64,000 bases of DNA, taken from Phallus indusiatus. Lineage: Eukaryota > Basidiomycota > Agaricomycetes > Phallales > Phallaceae. The stretch spans positions 62,001-126,000 of the forward strand of contig JAQFWX010000042.1 in the NCBI GenBank assembly GCA_027605045.1, given 5' to 3'. Each line of letters begins with the position of its first letter. Within the stretch, counting starts at the first letter, position 1. A program made the translations under genes and the position numbers. The notes under the pieces are model-generated. The model was not told where the DNA came from. It did not search any database and worked only from the letters and a program-made list of their open reading frames with translations. Below are positions 13,342-25,214 of the stretch, piece by piece.

Positions 13342-15589
13342 ATGGGTCTCAACTTTTACCCCATCGATGTAGGCCTTTCGAGACCTGATTTTTTAGTTTG
13401 CTCTCTGAAAAACTGTTTTCTCCCCTTTCTCACTTTAGGTTGCAATCCCAGCATTAATTTACATTCTCTTCGGAAGCTTCGCTGTTTTTTTCACCATAAT
13501 AGCTCATTATGCAAAACAAAAAGTGCGCTTAGTAGTTGAACTATACTTTTTATCCCTAGACTCATTTGTTAAAGCTTTACATTGGTGAAGCAATTCTAGC
13601 CACTGCGTTCGGTATCATTATTGGCCCACATGGTGCGGGCATGCTTGATCCCCAGAAGTGGGGAAACGGCTCTACAACGAATGTCACACATATTACTCTC
13701 GAAGTCATGCGAATTACTCTTGCAATAGGTCTCTTTGCTATCGGAGTTGATCTACCCAAACGATACCTTGCGGCTCATTGGAAGAGTCTTGCTATTGTAG
13801 TTATTCCTACCATGGCATTCGGATGGCTCGCCTCCGCTGGCTTCATGTATTGGTTATTTCCCGGGTTGACCTATATTTCAGCCCTTTGCATATCTGCCTG
13901 CCTTACTCCTACAGATCCTGCATGTTCTCCTTTCATTCTATCTGTCCGCAGCAGTTCATTGAAAAATTTATTAGGTGTTGTCTGTAGCTATCACAACGGG
14001 AGCATTCGCCGTTCAATATGTGCCGGAGAACATTCGGAATCGTAAGTGATGCAAGAACAAGACCCATTGATTTATTGACGAATCCGTTTCTCAGTTATTG
14101 CCGCCGAGTCCGCTGCAAACGATGGTTTAGCATATCCCTTTCTCAGGTACGCATTTTTTATGCTCGTATACAATATACATCTGAGACTTGCCAGTATATC
14201 TGTATACCTTTCCATAGAAGCTTCTAAGGGACTAGCAATAGGCGAAGCCTTTCTTCTTGGCTGGCTATGTAAGTTTTAAACAGGTTGTACGCCTCGTGGT
14301 TCACAGGCATTGACTCCTTATCTTCCAAGACCAAGTCGTTTGTGGCACAGTGCTCGGTGCAGTTTTGGGCTACTGTTTTTCCTATCTTTTGAAATTTGCA
14401 AATCGAAGGGAGTTTATCAACCGTGAAACATACATCGCGCAGTACATTGCAATGTCATTTTTGACCATCGGTATAGCGAATGTAGTAGGCATGGATGATT
14501 TATTAGCTGCTTTCGCAGCTGGTGAGACATCACTCATTTTTTCCCTCCCCGACGTGTGCGTTCTAATCATACTTCAATTAATCAAGGTTCAGCAATTTCA
14601 TGGGATGGAGAATTTAAAATTGAAGCCGGAGATGGAACTTTTGCAACAGTCATAGACTCGCTATTGAATATTGCTGCATTCATATATATCGGAGCTTGGT
14701 TACCTTTTCAGAGCTATAACACACCGGAAGTAAGCATATATACCTTCATTAAGTCAATATATTACCGTATCGATTTGACATGTCACCTTGCATATATACA
14801 GCTTAGCATTGAACCGTGGCGACTCGTGGTCCTGTTCTTGCTTATTGCATTATTCCGCCGGCTTCCGTTCTTGTTAATGGTATACAAATGGGTTCCTGAT
14901 ATAAAAAATTGGAAAGAAGCAGCCTTTGCTGGACATTTTGGTGCGGTTTTAATTCGTCGTCTTTTCCGATTGTCCGATATTGTGGCTAAATATGATTTTA
15001 GGTCCAATGGGTAACCTTTTCCTCCATGAGAAATTATTCAATCATCTCTAATATAATGCATATATTAGGTGTCAGTGCAATCTTTATATCCACTCTCGCC
15101 TTAACGAGATTATCAGAGCCACACATTCCACCACGCAATCAAGAAGAAAGACTAGCAGCGAGCTTGTATCCCCTTGTATCCTTCGTAGTTCTAGGTTCTA
15201 TCATCACTCGTCAGTATTTATTCTCCTATCCTCCCATTTATTGAGTCAATGATCGTATCATCAATCTATTAGACGGTTTCTCTATACCGTGTTACAAACT
15301 TGGACAAAAAGTAGTCTCATTATCTTCTGTTTGTCTCAAGCCTGCCAAAGAAAAATACGACTGGGAATCTAATTTGTCGGGACGCGGCAGTGCTTCCGGC
15401 TCCGAGAAACCGAAGGATGAAATAGTTATTATGGAAGGTGGAATGATTGTTCCATCGAAGTCCCATAGCAAATCGGTAGAAGAAGTGACCTCTACGATGG
15501 TGTATCCCGTCGATTCGAGGTCAGGTAGTTCCCAGTCTGGCACAGGGACACCATCATCTACTTTTCAACACGGTTCATCTCGTTTATGA
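13342..15589 (+). CDS. NHA1: plasma-membrane Na+(K+)/H+ antiporter, NHA1/SOD2 type
   Basis: Twelve exons give a 529-residue protein in one frame: 13342-13368, 13439-13522, 13575-13919, 13975-14041, 14095-14146, 14195-14268, 14330-14521, 14587-14729, 14802-14940, 15002-15010, 15069-15209, 15273-15589. Family marks are IGEAILATAFGIIIGPHGAG near the N-terminus, LTPTDP at 147-152, IAAESAANDG (about 176-185) in place of the usual ESGCNDG, and FGPMGVSAIF near the last membrane segments. The multiple hydrophobic segments fit the usual 12-13 helices of CPA-type antiporters. The cytosolic tail is short (about 100 residues) compared with the several hundred residues of yeast Nha1. The protein would expel alkali cations in exchange for protons. 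Exon 10 is only 9 nt, and intron 3 (13920-13974) is GC-AG. Both are needed to keep the frame and the family motifs. Confidence 0.93.
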
Positions 15590-16755
15590 TGCATGATTGC
15601 AGCATCGAAATAATGTATATTTCAAGCGGTGTGGGTGCCATGGCGCATTCTTTCACTTTTCGGTCCGTATAACAGATAATTTAATCCGTCCCGATTCCGA
15701 AATCAAACCCCATATTTATGATTTATCGCAAAGCAGAAACGGCCTGGAACTATAGTTCCGAATCTCGGAATCGTCCAGCATAAAAGGAAATAGCAACAAC
15801 AGATATATACATACTCGTGTGTACAACAGGTTCAAGTTATGAGCAGGGACGAGTTTGAAAATAAATGACACATGTGCTCGAAATTCGAAGTAGCATTCGC
15901 CGAAATCACCGTGACACGAGCACTGCCACTAGTGGGGGGAAGCGAGAGGTTACGCTCTCTACGTGACTTCTGTTTTCTTTTTACCCCTTTTTTTCTTTTT
16001 AATTTGTTTATTGTTTCGTCCTACCCAAATTCCTATATTTATTAGTAGTGTATATTACATTATCTCGGCACGTCTTTTTACCCTTAAACTTTGTCACAGG
16101 CACGGCTTTGCATTTGAATAGTGCCTCTCTTTTTAGATATTACCGTTATTCTTTTAGTTTATTTATCTTTTTAGAGCCTTTCCTGTTTCGGGGACATGTC
16201 AGCGCCTCCGAAGAAACTCGGAGAGCACAACTCTACTAATTCTGCGCACGTTCCAAGTTATTTTGCAATTGCTACTATCAATTTAAATTTCTTTCGCCTC
16301 AATGCGTATTATGTTCTAAGCCTGTGGTTGGTGAAAGACCAGAGTGTCTATATTGTAATGACGACATTCATGGAGCCAGCTCTGAAGTTCCGGGGTCTGT
16401 TCTGCCTTATCTCAGAACCCAAATTAAATACTAGAATTTTGCCCATGCGGGCAAAGCGCATTACATAAATATATCCTACTTGAAATCATTATAAAGTAAT
16501 TACGTACAAGTCGGACAATTCACCGGTGACTCTTACGTTTGAACTTGAGAAAGCGTAGGGGACGAAAGGCTTAAATAATAATAAGCGTACATGTTATGAT
16601 TCCAATAAATACATTAAGTGAGTAAGCTATATGGTACTAAATTCCGTGCCCTCACGAATGACTCGATGAATGAAAGATTAAAAGATTAAGCAGCAGCGTC
16701 AACTGAAGTGTCCTCTAGAACGTTCCGGTGGCTACCCTATGACCTAGTACTTTGA
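15590..16755. other. convergent intergenic region
   Basis: Holds the 3' ends of the antiporter gene (plus) and the ADAM gene (minus). A T-rich stretch around 15970-16020 could serve 3'-end formation. Open frames at 16048-16468 show no recognisable feature. Confidence 0.5.
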
Positions 16756-19700
16756 TCAAAGCAATGCTACTCTACATGTTATCTTGTTATTATGCATTCG
16801 TAAAACGGGAAAAAAAGGCGGAATAACTAACTCATCACTAAATCTTATAGACGGTTTAACATTCATCTTTGAAAGAGACGTTTGCTGTGGCTTTCGCTGT
16901 CTTTCCTGCATCACAACGGCGGGAGGGGGCCTCGGAGCCGATAATGAGGGATCTCGCGAAGCGACAAGTGTTTGTTCAGAAGGTGATGGTCCGATATGAC
17001 TGATCGAAGGCTGTGCTACCAAAGCGGAGGGCACGATTTTTCCTTTCTTGGGATATCTTCGGCAACACCAATCTCGGCGCAAGACACCTTGATAAACAAT
17101 TGTCAGCCTAAAAAAAAAAAAGAAACGAAAAAATGCAGCTGAGATAAATTACAGCGTATTGAAGTCCAAAGAATAATGATAATTAATATGCCTCCTAGGA
17201 TGGTGATTGGAATGGCAATTTGAGGGTTTTGCTTGTACCATGACTTAACAAGAAAAAGAGAGAATTAGGAAAGTGTCATACATTATACATGAAACTCGTA
17301 CCTTGACTGCTTCAGCAAAAGAGCCTGGTATACATGCTCCATTTGAACACGAGCCTCCATATCCTAGCGAGGAAAAGAAATGCGAGTCAGCCCCATGTGT
17401 AACATGTTTATTTTTCAAAATGTGTAGAAAAGAATGGAAAACTAACCACAGGGGGAGCCATCGATAAGCTGGGCTTGTAACTCGGTACATTCCGCGGGGT
17501 TACCGGGTGTCTGGCAATTTACTTGGCAACTGGTATCTCCCTTGCTTTCACAAGCCTGCTGAAGGCCTAGCGAAGCCCCAACATTTTGACACTGTTCTGT
17601 AATTCAAGCCATAATTCAATTAGAGAAACACGCCAAGAAGTGATACAAAAAAGGGGTGGAGGTACTTACGGTTCAGGGATGTGCATTGTCCACTCGCGCA
17701 GGCTAAACCGTTACCACAAGACAAGCCTGAAAAGATGAAACAACCAGAAGTAAATTAGCAAAAGTTGTGCCATGAATGCAATAAAGTGTCAAAACAAAAA
17801 AAAAACCTAACCGTTTGGTTGAGTTCTATCCCAGGGGCACTGTGCCGACGTTCCATTACACATTTCCGGAAAATCGCATTGGGAGTCCAGAGCCGCCCGA
17901 CATACTTGTGTGCTTGGCGCGAATTGGCATTGTGATGTGCAACAACCTCCATTCGATGGATCACATATTGCTCCTGAAGTGAATTTACATGTCTTTTGAT
18001 CGCAGCATGTTGAGTTGACTCCTATGCCTGGATCGCACTCTTCGCCATCCTCGACGATACCGTTCCCGCACATGCCAAGGGATATCGTTTGAATGGCTTC
18101 TTCCGGTGGCTTGAGACATGTGGCGTTAACCGTTTTGGATTGCATAAGAGAACCTGATGAACCCAGTAGGGCTGTGTTTTAGTGCACGAAGACGGGAAAA
18201 GAAATAAAAAGGATAGAGTTCGTACAGATGTTTCCGACTGAGCATGGGGAGAAGGCAACCTGGCCAGGCTGAGAGTTCGGACTCATTATGAACTTTTCGT
18301 TGCTGTTGCATTGGGAGGTTGAAAGTGGACAGCACGAGGTGGTTGAGTTACATCCGTCGATACACTATAAAGGAGTCATGAGCGAAAAATTGAAATAAGT
18401 TGAAAGTCGAGAAAGGTGTGCATACGTCGTGCTAAGAAAAATAATGAGCCCTGTCTGTAACGATGAACGGAATAGGTGGTGGATACTTACAATAGCACCG
18501 AAATTGTGTCCAATTTCGTGAGCAACGACTTGCCACTCATTCCTGTTTGCCGTCGTCAAGGCCGTCCCGGATATAAATTCTCCCGGGCTTCCTGTAGTGG
18601 TCGTTTGGCACAATGTGTTAATCCAGGCAACCCCGATTTCAGTGCCAGTTGGACAGCCGCTCATCAAGTGCCATAGACCGGCTTGATCATTAGATTGCGT
18701 GCCTCGCCATTGAGAGAATATTGATAATCGGCTATTAAGATCGGTCCCTGGGCTACATTCAGTATTCCAAGGAAATGCTGGATCGGGGGATACGGGACAT
18801 GTCGGGTCGTGAATGCTGAGCTCTACAATTGCAAGATTGACATTAAATGTTTTCTAAGAAAGAAGTGTCAGTATATTCCAAATTGTTATTACATATAATC
18901 AGACCTGGTATACCGCACTTGCCATGTTCCAATCGTTTATAATGGCTTTAGTGGCATTTTCTTGCGATCCGTATTTCTGGACGTAATTGCAATCGGCCGC
19001 GACACCCATGTAGAGCTACAGGCCATATTATAATGGATAAGATGATGGATAGAATTGGGGAAACTTACAGTCACGGGACTCGTCGGACACCCAGTGGTTT
19101 GCCCGATATGTGACTCAAAGCTGGGAAAAATATGAATCGGAACGATGTAAAACTTTGAGAGATAATTTCTTACTTTCCGTCAACGTTATTCCCAACAACA
19201 TCATCTCGTCTCCACATACTTCGGTTCGGGTCGACCTTTGTCCATGTATTACCGTATGCCAGCTCATCCAACCATGTAGGCAATTTTGGTTGTCTAAAAA
19301 CGGGATTCGGACCGGGGTTTTTGTTCCAGCTCAAAGTGTCATGAGAACAAAAATGTGAATGTTCATTCGATGGTGGATGTTGAGCACCGGTGGAATCCTG
19401 GTGCGAGTCAGCGATATCAGAATCCCTGAAGACAACAAGAGATTGATCGTCCTGCGTGTCAGGAACAGGATCTTGCGTGTGCTTCAATCGCATATACTTG
19501 TCGCGAGTCATAACGTGGTAGGGAATGCCGTTGACAGTGAAAGCACCTTCCAGATTAGGAGAAACTCCGAGTCGAGGGCTTCCTTCATTATATATTATGA
19601 TACGCGCCCAGCCAAGAGAAGAATATTTTGAGTTCACCACCCCGCCTGCCAAATCCTCTTGCAGTCGACCATCAGAATGGTCAGGGTGTATGACATCGCC

Positions 19701-20173
19701 CAAGTACGCCTTGACTTGATTCCTGACCACAGGCTCTGTTCGATCCAACGTGATTTGTCCATTATCGTCGGCTTTGAAATATTTGACGCGAGCAGATGGA
19801 TGTAATAAATAATCGTTAGGTATCAAATGTAAAACATATTTCTCGCCGTAAACTGACACTGTCAGCCTTAGCGTATCTGAATGAACTGTCGTCCGAGAAG
19901 TATCAGAGTAATAAGACGATGATATGGACTTGCGCCACAGGTGTTGAGTCCTAGGATACCGTTCCAATGTTAGCGACGGTTTTGTGATATGACTCAAAGG
20001 TCGAAGAGCTGAACTGGTGGCTGCGTCATGACCAAAAGTGTAAGTCTATGATTAGAATTGATATTCGTGTTTGACTTACCCTCGACGGATGGAGTACATT
20101 CCAAAAGAAATAAAAACAATGATATTAAAGGGAGTAGTTGCACATAAGGTAGGAAAGACAGAGCAATATACAT
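16756..20173 (-). CDS. fungal ADAM-type membrane metalloprotease with disintegrin domain
   Basis: Thirteen minus-strand exons give 881 residues: 20173-20080, 20020-19174, 19120-19069, 19015-18905, 18853-18491, 18431-18426, 18364-18226, 18153-17812, 17726-17670, 17596-17447, 17363-17302, 17243-17153, 17087-16756. Order of parts: hydrophobic signal peptide (1 to about 25); prodomain (to about 310); metzincin catalytic domain with HEIGHNFGAIHD at 480-491; disintegrin domain starting near CGNGIVEDGEECDPG (about 566); Cys-rich region; one membrane helix (about 749-767); and a basic, Pro/Ser-rich cytosolic tail of about 110 residues. The zinc site's third His and following Asp come from a 6-nt micro-exon (18431-18426). 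The start is the ATG just ahead of the hydrophobic stretch. ADAMs shed or process surface proteins; the substrate is unknown. The neighbouring gene downstream converges on it. Confidence 0.94.
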
Positions 20174-22032
20174 GTGGCTGAGAACGCCTCTGGGTCTCTT
20201 TTGTGTCAGGTCTGAAAAAAGGATGCCACACCGCACATTTAATGAGAAAAAGAATAGAATGAAGAATGAAACACCGCCTGCGGTGATGCAAGAGAATCAA
20301 GAGAATCAAGAGAAAGGAATGAAATGACCGTGTTCTTGTGTTCTTGTCACTGTTGCGGTGAGTGTGACGGTCGGCGTGTGACAGCCATGCGAAGCGGTTG
20401 GGAGGGCTTGTGACAGGCAACGCGGCATGAGTTGCGCTGTTTCGTCAGCTCGGGAGGACAGGTTTAGGCTTTTGGAGACCTTTGGAGACCTCGTGCTCAC
20501 CGCCGCAGTCAAATCAATGGGAAAACAGATCTACTCAAGGAGCGTATCTAGATTATCATATTAATAACACTGGCCTATCACACTTTATCTTGCGCTCATG
20601 TTCTGATCAGGCCGTCCGAACCACCCCGAGCTCGGGATCAAGTCTCTGGGATTCGCACAAGTTCAGACCATTTTAAGCCTTTGTTGTCGTGTGCCCTATT
20701 TGCGCAATAGTTTCAGACTCGTTATGCAACGTCATGGCCTCGGGCTTGCCGTAACTGGTCAACAACAACCAACAGCATCGCCGGCACAGCAAAACAGATC
20801 CGAGATCTAAGAATACTTTGGGGAAAGGGGCTGAATAAGACTGATAGTAGGCATTTTGAGGCTCAACTTAGAGCCTAGGGGATTGTACATTCAGCGGTCT
20901 TCGAGTTGCGTTGAACGGGGGAGTCATCAATTTCAATTGACAATAACTTTCCCGGCGTCGATCGAAGCCGGAAAGGACGACGCAGGGTATTTACACCCCT
21001 TGAGTTATTCGAAACCGTCGTGTTCTATCAGTTTAATGATTCTGTTTGTTGACTGCCAACGTTATTACTTGGTTATGACCGTGTCGCTTGGGAAAAATTC
21101 GATGCGACTCGATGAATTCAATCCCTATGCTCTGGGCTTCCCCCCCCACAATGCGCTATCAACTTTAGTGCGAAGCTATAGAAAAAGAATTTAGGATCAA
21201 GAGAACCTCTTACAAGTGCGATGATGAATCGTTCCTGTCGAGCATCACAGTAGAATATGAACTACGTCGTATTTAGAGCTCCTTAAAGTTTGACCCGATG
21301 AAAAGTCTGAATACTTGAGCTCAGATAAGTTTGAAGGCGATCAATAAGCTTGAACAGCTGTATTTCAGGTGAGATTCCCAGATTGTATATACATTTCTAT
21401 TCATATTCATATGCACTTCAAAAGGCGAGTCGTCAGTTTTGCATGGCTAGCGCTATTTACTCTTGTGGGGTATCTCGGTATGGCAAGTATTATATTGATG
21501 AGCAAACCTCGAGTGGCGGACTATGATGGAATCAGGAATGGCCCGCGACGAAACCTGAATTCACGCGTAGGAGGACTCCGAGCCGACGAGTTTGTTGCAA
21601 GTTTGTAATTGTGGTCAAGCATCGCGATTCACCAGCTCTTTCGCCAGACGCGTACTGCCTTCTCTTACGTGTTTACCTCACGTTGCTGTTACTTCTCATT
21701 CCTCCGGCCTACAAAATTACTTCATGGAGAGCCGCTCGGCAAGTGCAAAACGTGGAACGCACTGAGGCGTTAAGGAGCTCGTATAAGTCGAGGACGGTGA
21801 TTGGCGATCACATAGACTAAGGACCCAACAGTTTGGTCCGGAATAGAAGTCAAGAGGGATCGGTTTGATTGGCTGGGAAACAGGCAGACAAAGAAGTACC
21901 AGCGCTTTAAAAATCTATGGGCTCTATGGAATTATGCTATATATAATGCAAAAGCGTTGTCGATTATAAATCATGTTGTAGTTAGACAGAGTAAAAGTCC
22001 CGATACATAGGGCTATGCCCTCAGGGACTTAT
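20174..22032. other. intergenic between ADAM gene and retrotransposon block
   Basis: The first few hundred bases are the 5' flank of the minus-strand ADAM gene. Open frames at 20856-21820 lack motifs and coherent splice sites. At the right end, 21995-22028 can fold into a hairpin (AGTCCC/GGGACT outer stem and GGGC/GCCC inner stem) that ends exactly where element A inserted. Confidence 0.5.
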
Positions 22033-22898
22033 TGTCAAGTACCGATATCCGGGAACGGTAATAGATACTGTAATGTATTTTAGTCGCTGAGTATAACACC
22101 AATAACTGTCACCGTTGGTTGACGACAATCAGGACTTGGCCTCAACCTATAAGAGGTTGTGCCGCGACAGTCTTCTTCAGGGTTTGTCCTGACGTTCGTC
22201 ACGAGCGTCGAGTTCGTCAAGGACGTTACGGATATGTGCGTTCCGAGCTTCGAGAGTCGCGAGCTGTATCTCGTATTGAATGATATCAAGCTCAACGATA
22301 ATGAAGAAAGCTTTGAGATGTAACTCTCGACAACGACGGATGGCTTCCGTCGTTGCAAGTCTCGAGGAACGATCTCGACGTTCAATGATGAAGAGAGTAA
22401 GAGAAAAGAGAGTTTTATAGAGATATCGAACTACGTTCGATATTAAGTCTGAAGAACTATCTACGTGTATGCTAGGGTTTATATATACGTCAGATAAATA
22501 ATTCTAGCTCAGTTCGAAATAGATTCGAACTAGAGAAATGTAAACAAGTCGTGAGATTCGTAAGTTACATCAATATATGCAGGGTATGATGTCTCATGTG
22601 ATGAACATGAGGTGTGCAGGGATAAGAGCTGTGCATACATGGACCTACGTTCGTCATCTATGATCTCATAACCGGAACGTGCGTGGAATATTCTAGAAAG
22701 GCCTTTCCGCGGGTGTTCCAGGAGTTAAGAGAGACGGGTACGTCTCTATTCGAGTTGCGAGGTAAATTGAGATGACTGAACGCGAAGGTCATATCGTGAG
22801 TGACATAAGCGAGATAAGATTACGGAGATAAACGGTAAATGATCGGATATGAATTATGTAACGTTACCGGAAGTGATGTCATGAATCGGATCATGACA
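22033..22898 (-). repeat. element A 3' LTR
   Basis: 866 bp, TGTCA...TGACA ends. It matches the 5' LTR at 43036-43902 throughout, except for a missing C near 22530 and a T/C difference near 22857. Confidence 0.95.
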
Positions 22899-22912
22899 GT
22901 ATCCCCTCTTTA
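22899..22912 (-). other. element A polypurine tract
   Basis: Read on the minus strand, the bases directly ahead of the 3' LTR are purine-rich (TAAAGAGGGGATAC), the expected plus-strand DNA primer site of an LTR retrotransposon. Confidence 0.7.
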
Positions 22913-22961
22913 GGGACGAGCCCCCGAGTCCATTACGTAGTTCCGAGTTTAAACGAGTGAT

Positions 22962-23042
22962 CACGTGAGTTTGAGCACGTGACAGAAAAAAATAATGTGA
23001 TCACGTGTGTTGACGCGTGATAAATTTAGATAAGTGACGCGT
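22962..23042 (+). promoter_or_regulatory. E-box and ACGCGT cluster ahead of the antisense gene
   Basis: Three CACGTG palindromes (22962-22967, 22976-22981, 23002-23007) and two ACGCGT motifs (23012-23017, 23037-23042) lie within 81 bp. The cluster is between the 3' LTR of element A and the antisense gene's ATG at 23195. CACGTG is the classic bHLH site and ACGCGT the MluI cell-cycle box of fungi. That these act as the antisense gene's promoter is inference from position. Confidence 0.45.
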
Positions 23043-23341
23043 TACGCGAGACGCGAGTTATCGATCACAAGTGACTGTGACATATCGTGACAACCTGAAA
23101 CGCACTTGGTGAAAAAAGTGCGGTCTTCTTCTTTTCGCGACCACAACCCAGCATAAACCTCTTATCTTTAACGGCTTTTGTCTATATTCTATCCATGTCT
23201 TCCTCCCGCGACTTTACAATCGATCCCAGCCTCCTCGACGCCGTCCCAAAATCCTTCGAGGAACGAGTTCAGTGGGCGCTCAAAAATAAGCGTCTGTATA
23301 CTTTGCCGGATCAAGAAGAGGTCCAAGCACGCGTTCGAAAC

Positions 23342-23738
23342 TGTCAGGGTACGCTACCGCGTCCCCTCATTTTTCCTTATTTATTATCATCGGTATATAT
23401 CTATTTCTACCTTATTTATATTTCCCGTGCATTACCTCTACCTTCCGTTTATTCTCTCCGTCCATATTTCACCTTCTCTACTCGCGCGCGTTGCGCGCTC
23501 GTACACGGCGTGATGCCCGTGACATCACGTCGCTTAGGCTCGGCTTGGGCGCCTGGCACTTAGCTGTGTCAGGGCCGCACGCCGCGTCGTCGTTTTATGT
23601 ATATAGTAGCTGTACCTAGAGTGAGGGTCCCTAAGCTTGTTCTCTTAGGATCCCCTCCCTCTAGGTGAGTAGTATAGTTATCCTCCAATATATTACTTAG
23701 GATCCCCTCCCTCTAGTGTGAGCTGAGTAGCCCTAACA
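23342..23738 (+). repeat. element B1 5' LTR
   Basis: 397 bp, starts TGTCAGGG and ends CCCTAACA (imperfect inverted ends). By eye it is identical to the 3' copy at 35395-35791. It contains a 21-bp direct repeat beginning CTTAGGATCC at 23644 and again at 23696. Confidence 0.96.
23600..23643 (+). promoter_or_regulatory. element B1 TATA box and predicted RNA 5' end
   Basis: TATATA at 23600-23605 lies 33 nt upstream of AAGCTTGTTCT (23633-23643). Those 11 nt are the exact reverse complement of the site just past the LTR (23741-23751). In Tf1-type elements the first 11 nt of the RNA pair with the primer site, so 23633 is the predicted transcription start and the beginning of R. Confidence 0.7.
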
Positions 23739-23740
23739 GT

Positions 23741-23751
23741 AGAACAAGCTT
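23741..23751 (+). other. element B1 self-primer binding site (Tf1 type)
   Basis: AGAACAAGCTT, 2 nt (GT) past the 5' LTR, is perfectly complementary to 11 nt inside the LTR. Complementarity stops after 11 nt on both sides. No tRNA 3'-end complement starting TGG is present at the LTR border. Confidence 0.75.
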
Positions 23752-23903
23752 CTACTCGCAGACTGGTCGTTTCTATCGACACTCGTTATTGAAAAATCGC
23801 GCTCGACACCGACTATCGCAGTGTCGTATTTTCCCTTCGAGTCCCGTCTATAACCGACCCCTCTGCTCCGTCCTAAAACCCCTTTTTCCTTTCTCTCTCT
23901 CTC

Positions 23904-25214
23904 ATGGATTCCTCACCCCCACCCTCTGCACCCCAAATCGTCACCCTCGAAGATGTGGCGACTATTATTATGCGGCAATTCGCGGAAATGGATGCCCGCA
24001 TGGCAAGACAGGAATCCCAGGCCTCACAGATGATTGAGGTCCTACGGAGCATCCGAGACGCGGCTAGAGCTGCTCCTACCCAAAACACCCCTGTTGACGA
24101 CGCGTCCTCGTCTGGACAACCACCGGCTCCTGAGCATCACGCCAGTTCACGCTCTTCCCGAAATACCCGACCTGCTGTACCTCCTTCGTTCGACGGAGAT
24201 CGCTCCAAGGGTCGTGCCTTCTGGAACACTGTCGAGTTTTACATGAGTATATGCAGTCGCGACTTCGAGACTGATGAACTCAAGATCGGCTGGGCGATGT
24301 CGTACATGAATGAAGGCCGCGCCCTTACCTTCAGCGAATCCATGCTGAAAAGGTATCAAAGAGGAGAGAAGCCTTTCGCCGACTGGAATGCCTTTCGGGA
24401 ACGGTTCAAGACGGATTTCTTTCCACAATCCGAGCAAGAAGACGCCATCAACACCCTCTATTCCAACCGTTACATCCAAGGCAACAGGACTGTAGAAGAG
24501 TATGTAGACGCCTTCCGTGTGCTCATTGAGCATGCTGGCTTTACGGAAGGTCTCGCCATTAACACGTACTTTCGTAATGGTCTAGACCCGGTAATTGCGT
24601 CTCTGGTAGCGACGATGAAGGACCGACCCGCGCTTCATGACTACGAGGGCTGGATCAGGCAAGCACGCATGTTTGACATGGACAGGCGTTCCAACGAGGC
24701 TTTCACCGCTGCTCGCCGTCGACTCATAGGCTCTGGAACGACTCAGACAAATCCCGCGATAGTCTCCATTAACCGACCTCGTCCCACCCCTTTAACGTCG
24801 TACCAGATTCCCCAGATCCAGAGGAGGCCCCTTGCCCCTTCCTATCAGGCTCCTGCCTACCCCCCTCCCAGACCTATACCCCAGGTCATGCCCGCACTGC
24901 CCCCTAGACCTGCGGTTTCTGCTCCTGCACCCCAGATTAGACATGACCCGATGGACGTTGATGCTGCCCGTCGACGCGTAGGCCCAGAATCGACCAGGTG
25001 TCATCGCTGTGGAGCAACAGGCCACTGGGCTCGCGAATGCCCTCGCGCATATGACATTCGGTATCTTCAACCTGATGAATTGGACGACAATATCGCACAC
25101 CTGTTGGCTCAGAAAGACGCGTTAGAAGCCCAGGCACGCGGCGACTCTGCTCTGACCCAGGGTGAGACTGTAGCTGCAACAGAGGTAGAGGATTTTCAAA
25201 ACGGCGACGAGTGA
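23904..25214 (+). CDS. element B1 gag
   Basis: The 436-residue Gag forms the particle and binds the RNA. It has a short coiled-coil-prone N-terminus, a retrotransposon-gag core (about 85-260), a proline-rich linker, and one CCHC zinc knuckle with C366, C369, H374 and C379. It ends in TGA overlapping the first codons of pol in the -1 frame. This copy looks intact and differs from the B2 copy at only scattered residues. Confidence 0.95.
   Translation: MDSSPPPSAPQIVTLEDVATIIMRQFAEMDARMARQESQASQMIEVLRSIRDAARAAPTQNTPVDDASSSGQPPAPEHHASSRSSRNTRPAVPPSFDGDRSKGRAFWNTVEFYMSICSRDFETDELKIGWAMSYMNEGRALTFSESMLKRYQRGEKPFADWNAFRERFKTDFFPQSEQEDAINTLYSNRYIQGNRTVEEYVDAFRVLIEHAGFTEGLAINTYFRNGLDPVIASLVATMKDRPALHDYEGWIRQARMFDMDRRSNEAFTAARRRLIGSGTTQTNPAIVSINRPRPTPLTSYQIPQIQRRPLAPSYQAPAYPPPRPIPQVMPALPPRPAVSAPAPQIRHDPMDVDAARRRVGPESTRCHRCGATGHWARECPRAYDIRYLQPDELDDNIAHLLAQKDALEAQARGDSALTQGETVAATEVEDFQNGDE

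Noticed and set aside
13944..13974. A 31-nt GT-AG intron in the antiporter gene
   Set aside because: Too short to be spliced and it would insert ten residues after TPTDP. A 55-nt GC-AG intron from 13920 fits both frame and family.
22080..22385. 101-codon open frame in the element A 3' LTR (repeated in the 5' LTR at 43083-43388)
   Set aside because: The frame starts with TTG, has no ATG, and its conservation only reflects the near identity of the two LTRs.
23739..23755. The inverted repeat GTAGAA/TTCTAC past the B1 5' LTR as a stand-alone regulatory hairpin
   Set aside because: It overlaps the 11-nt self-primer site, which explains the sequence better.
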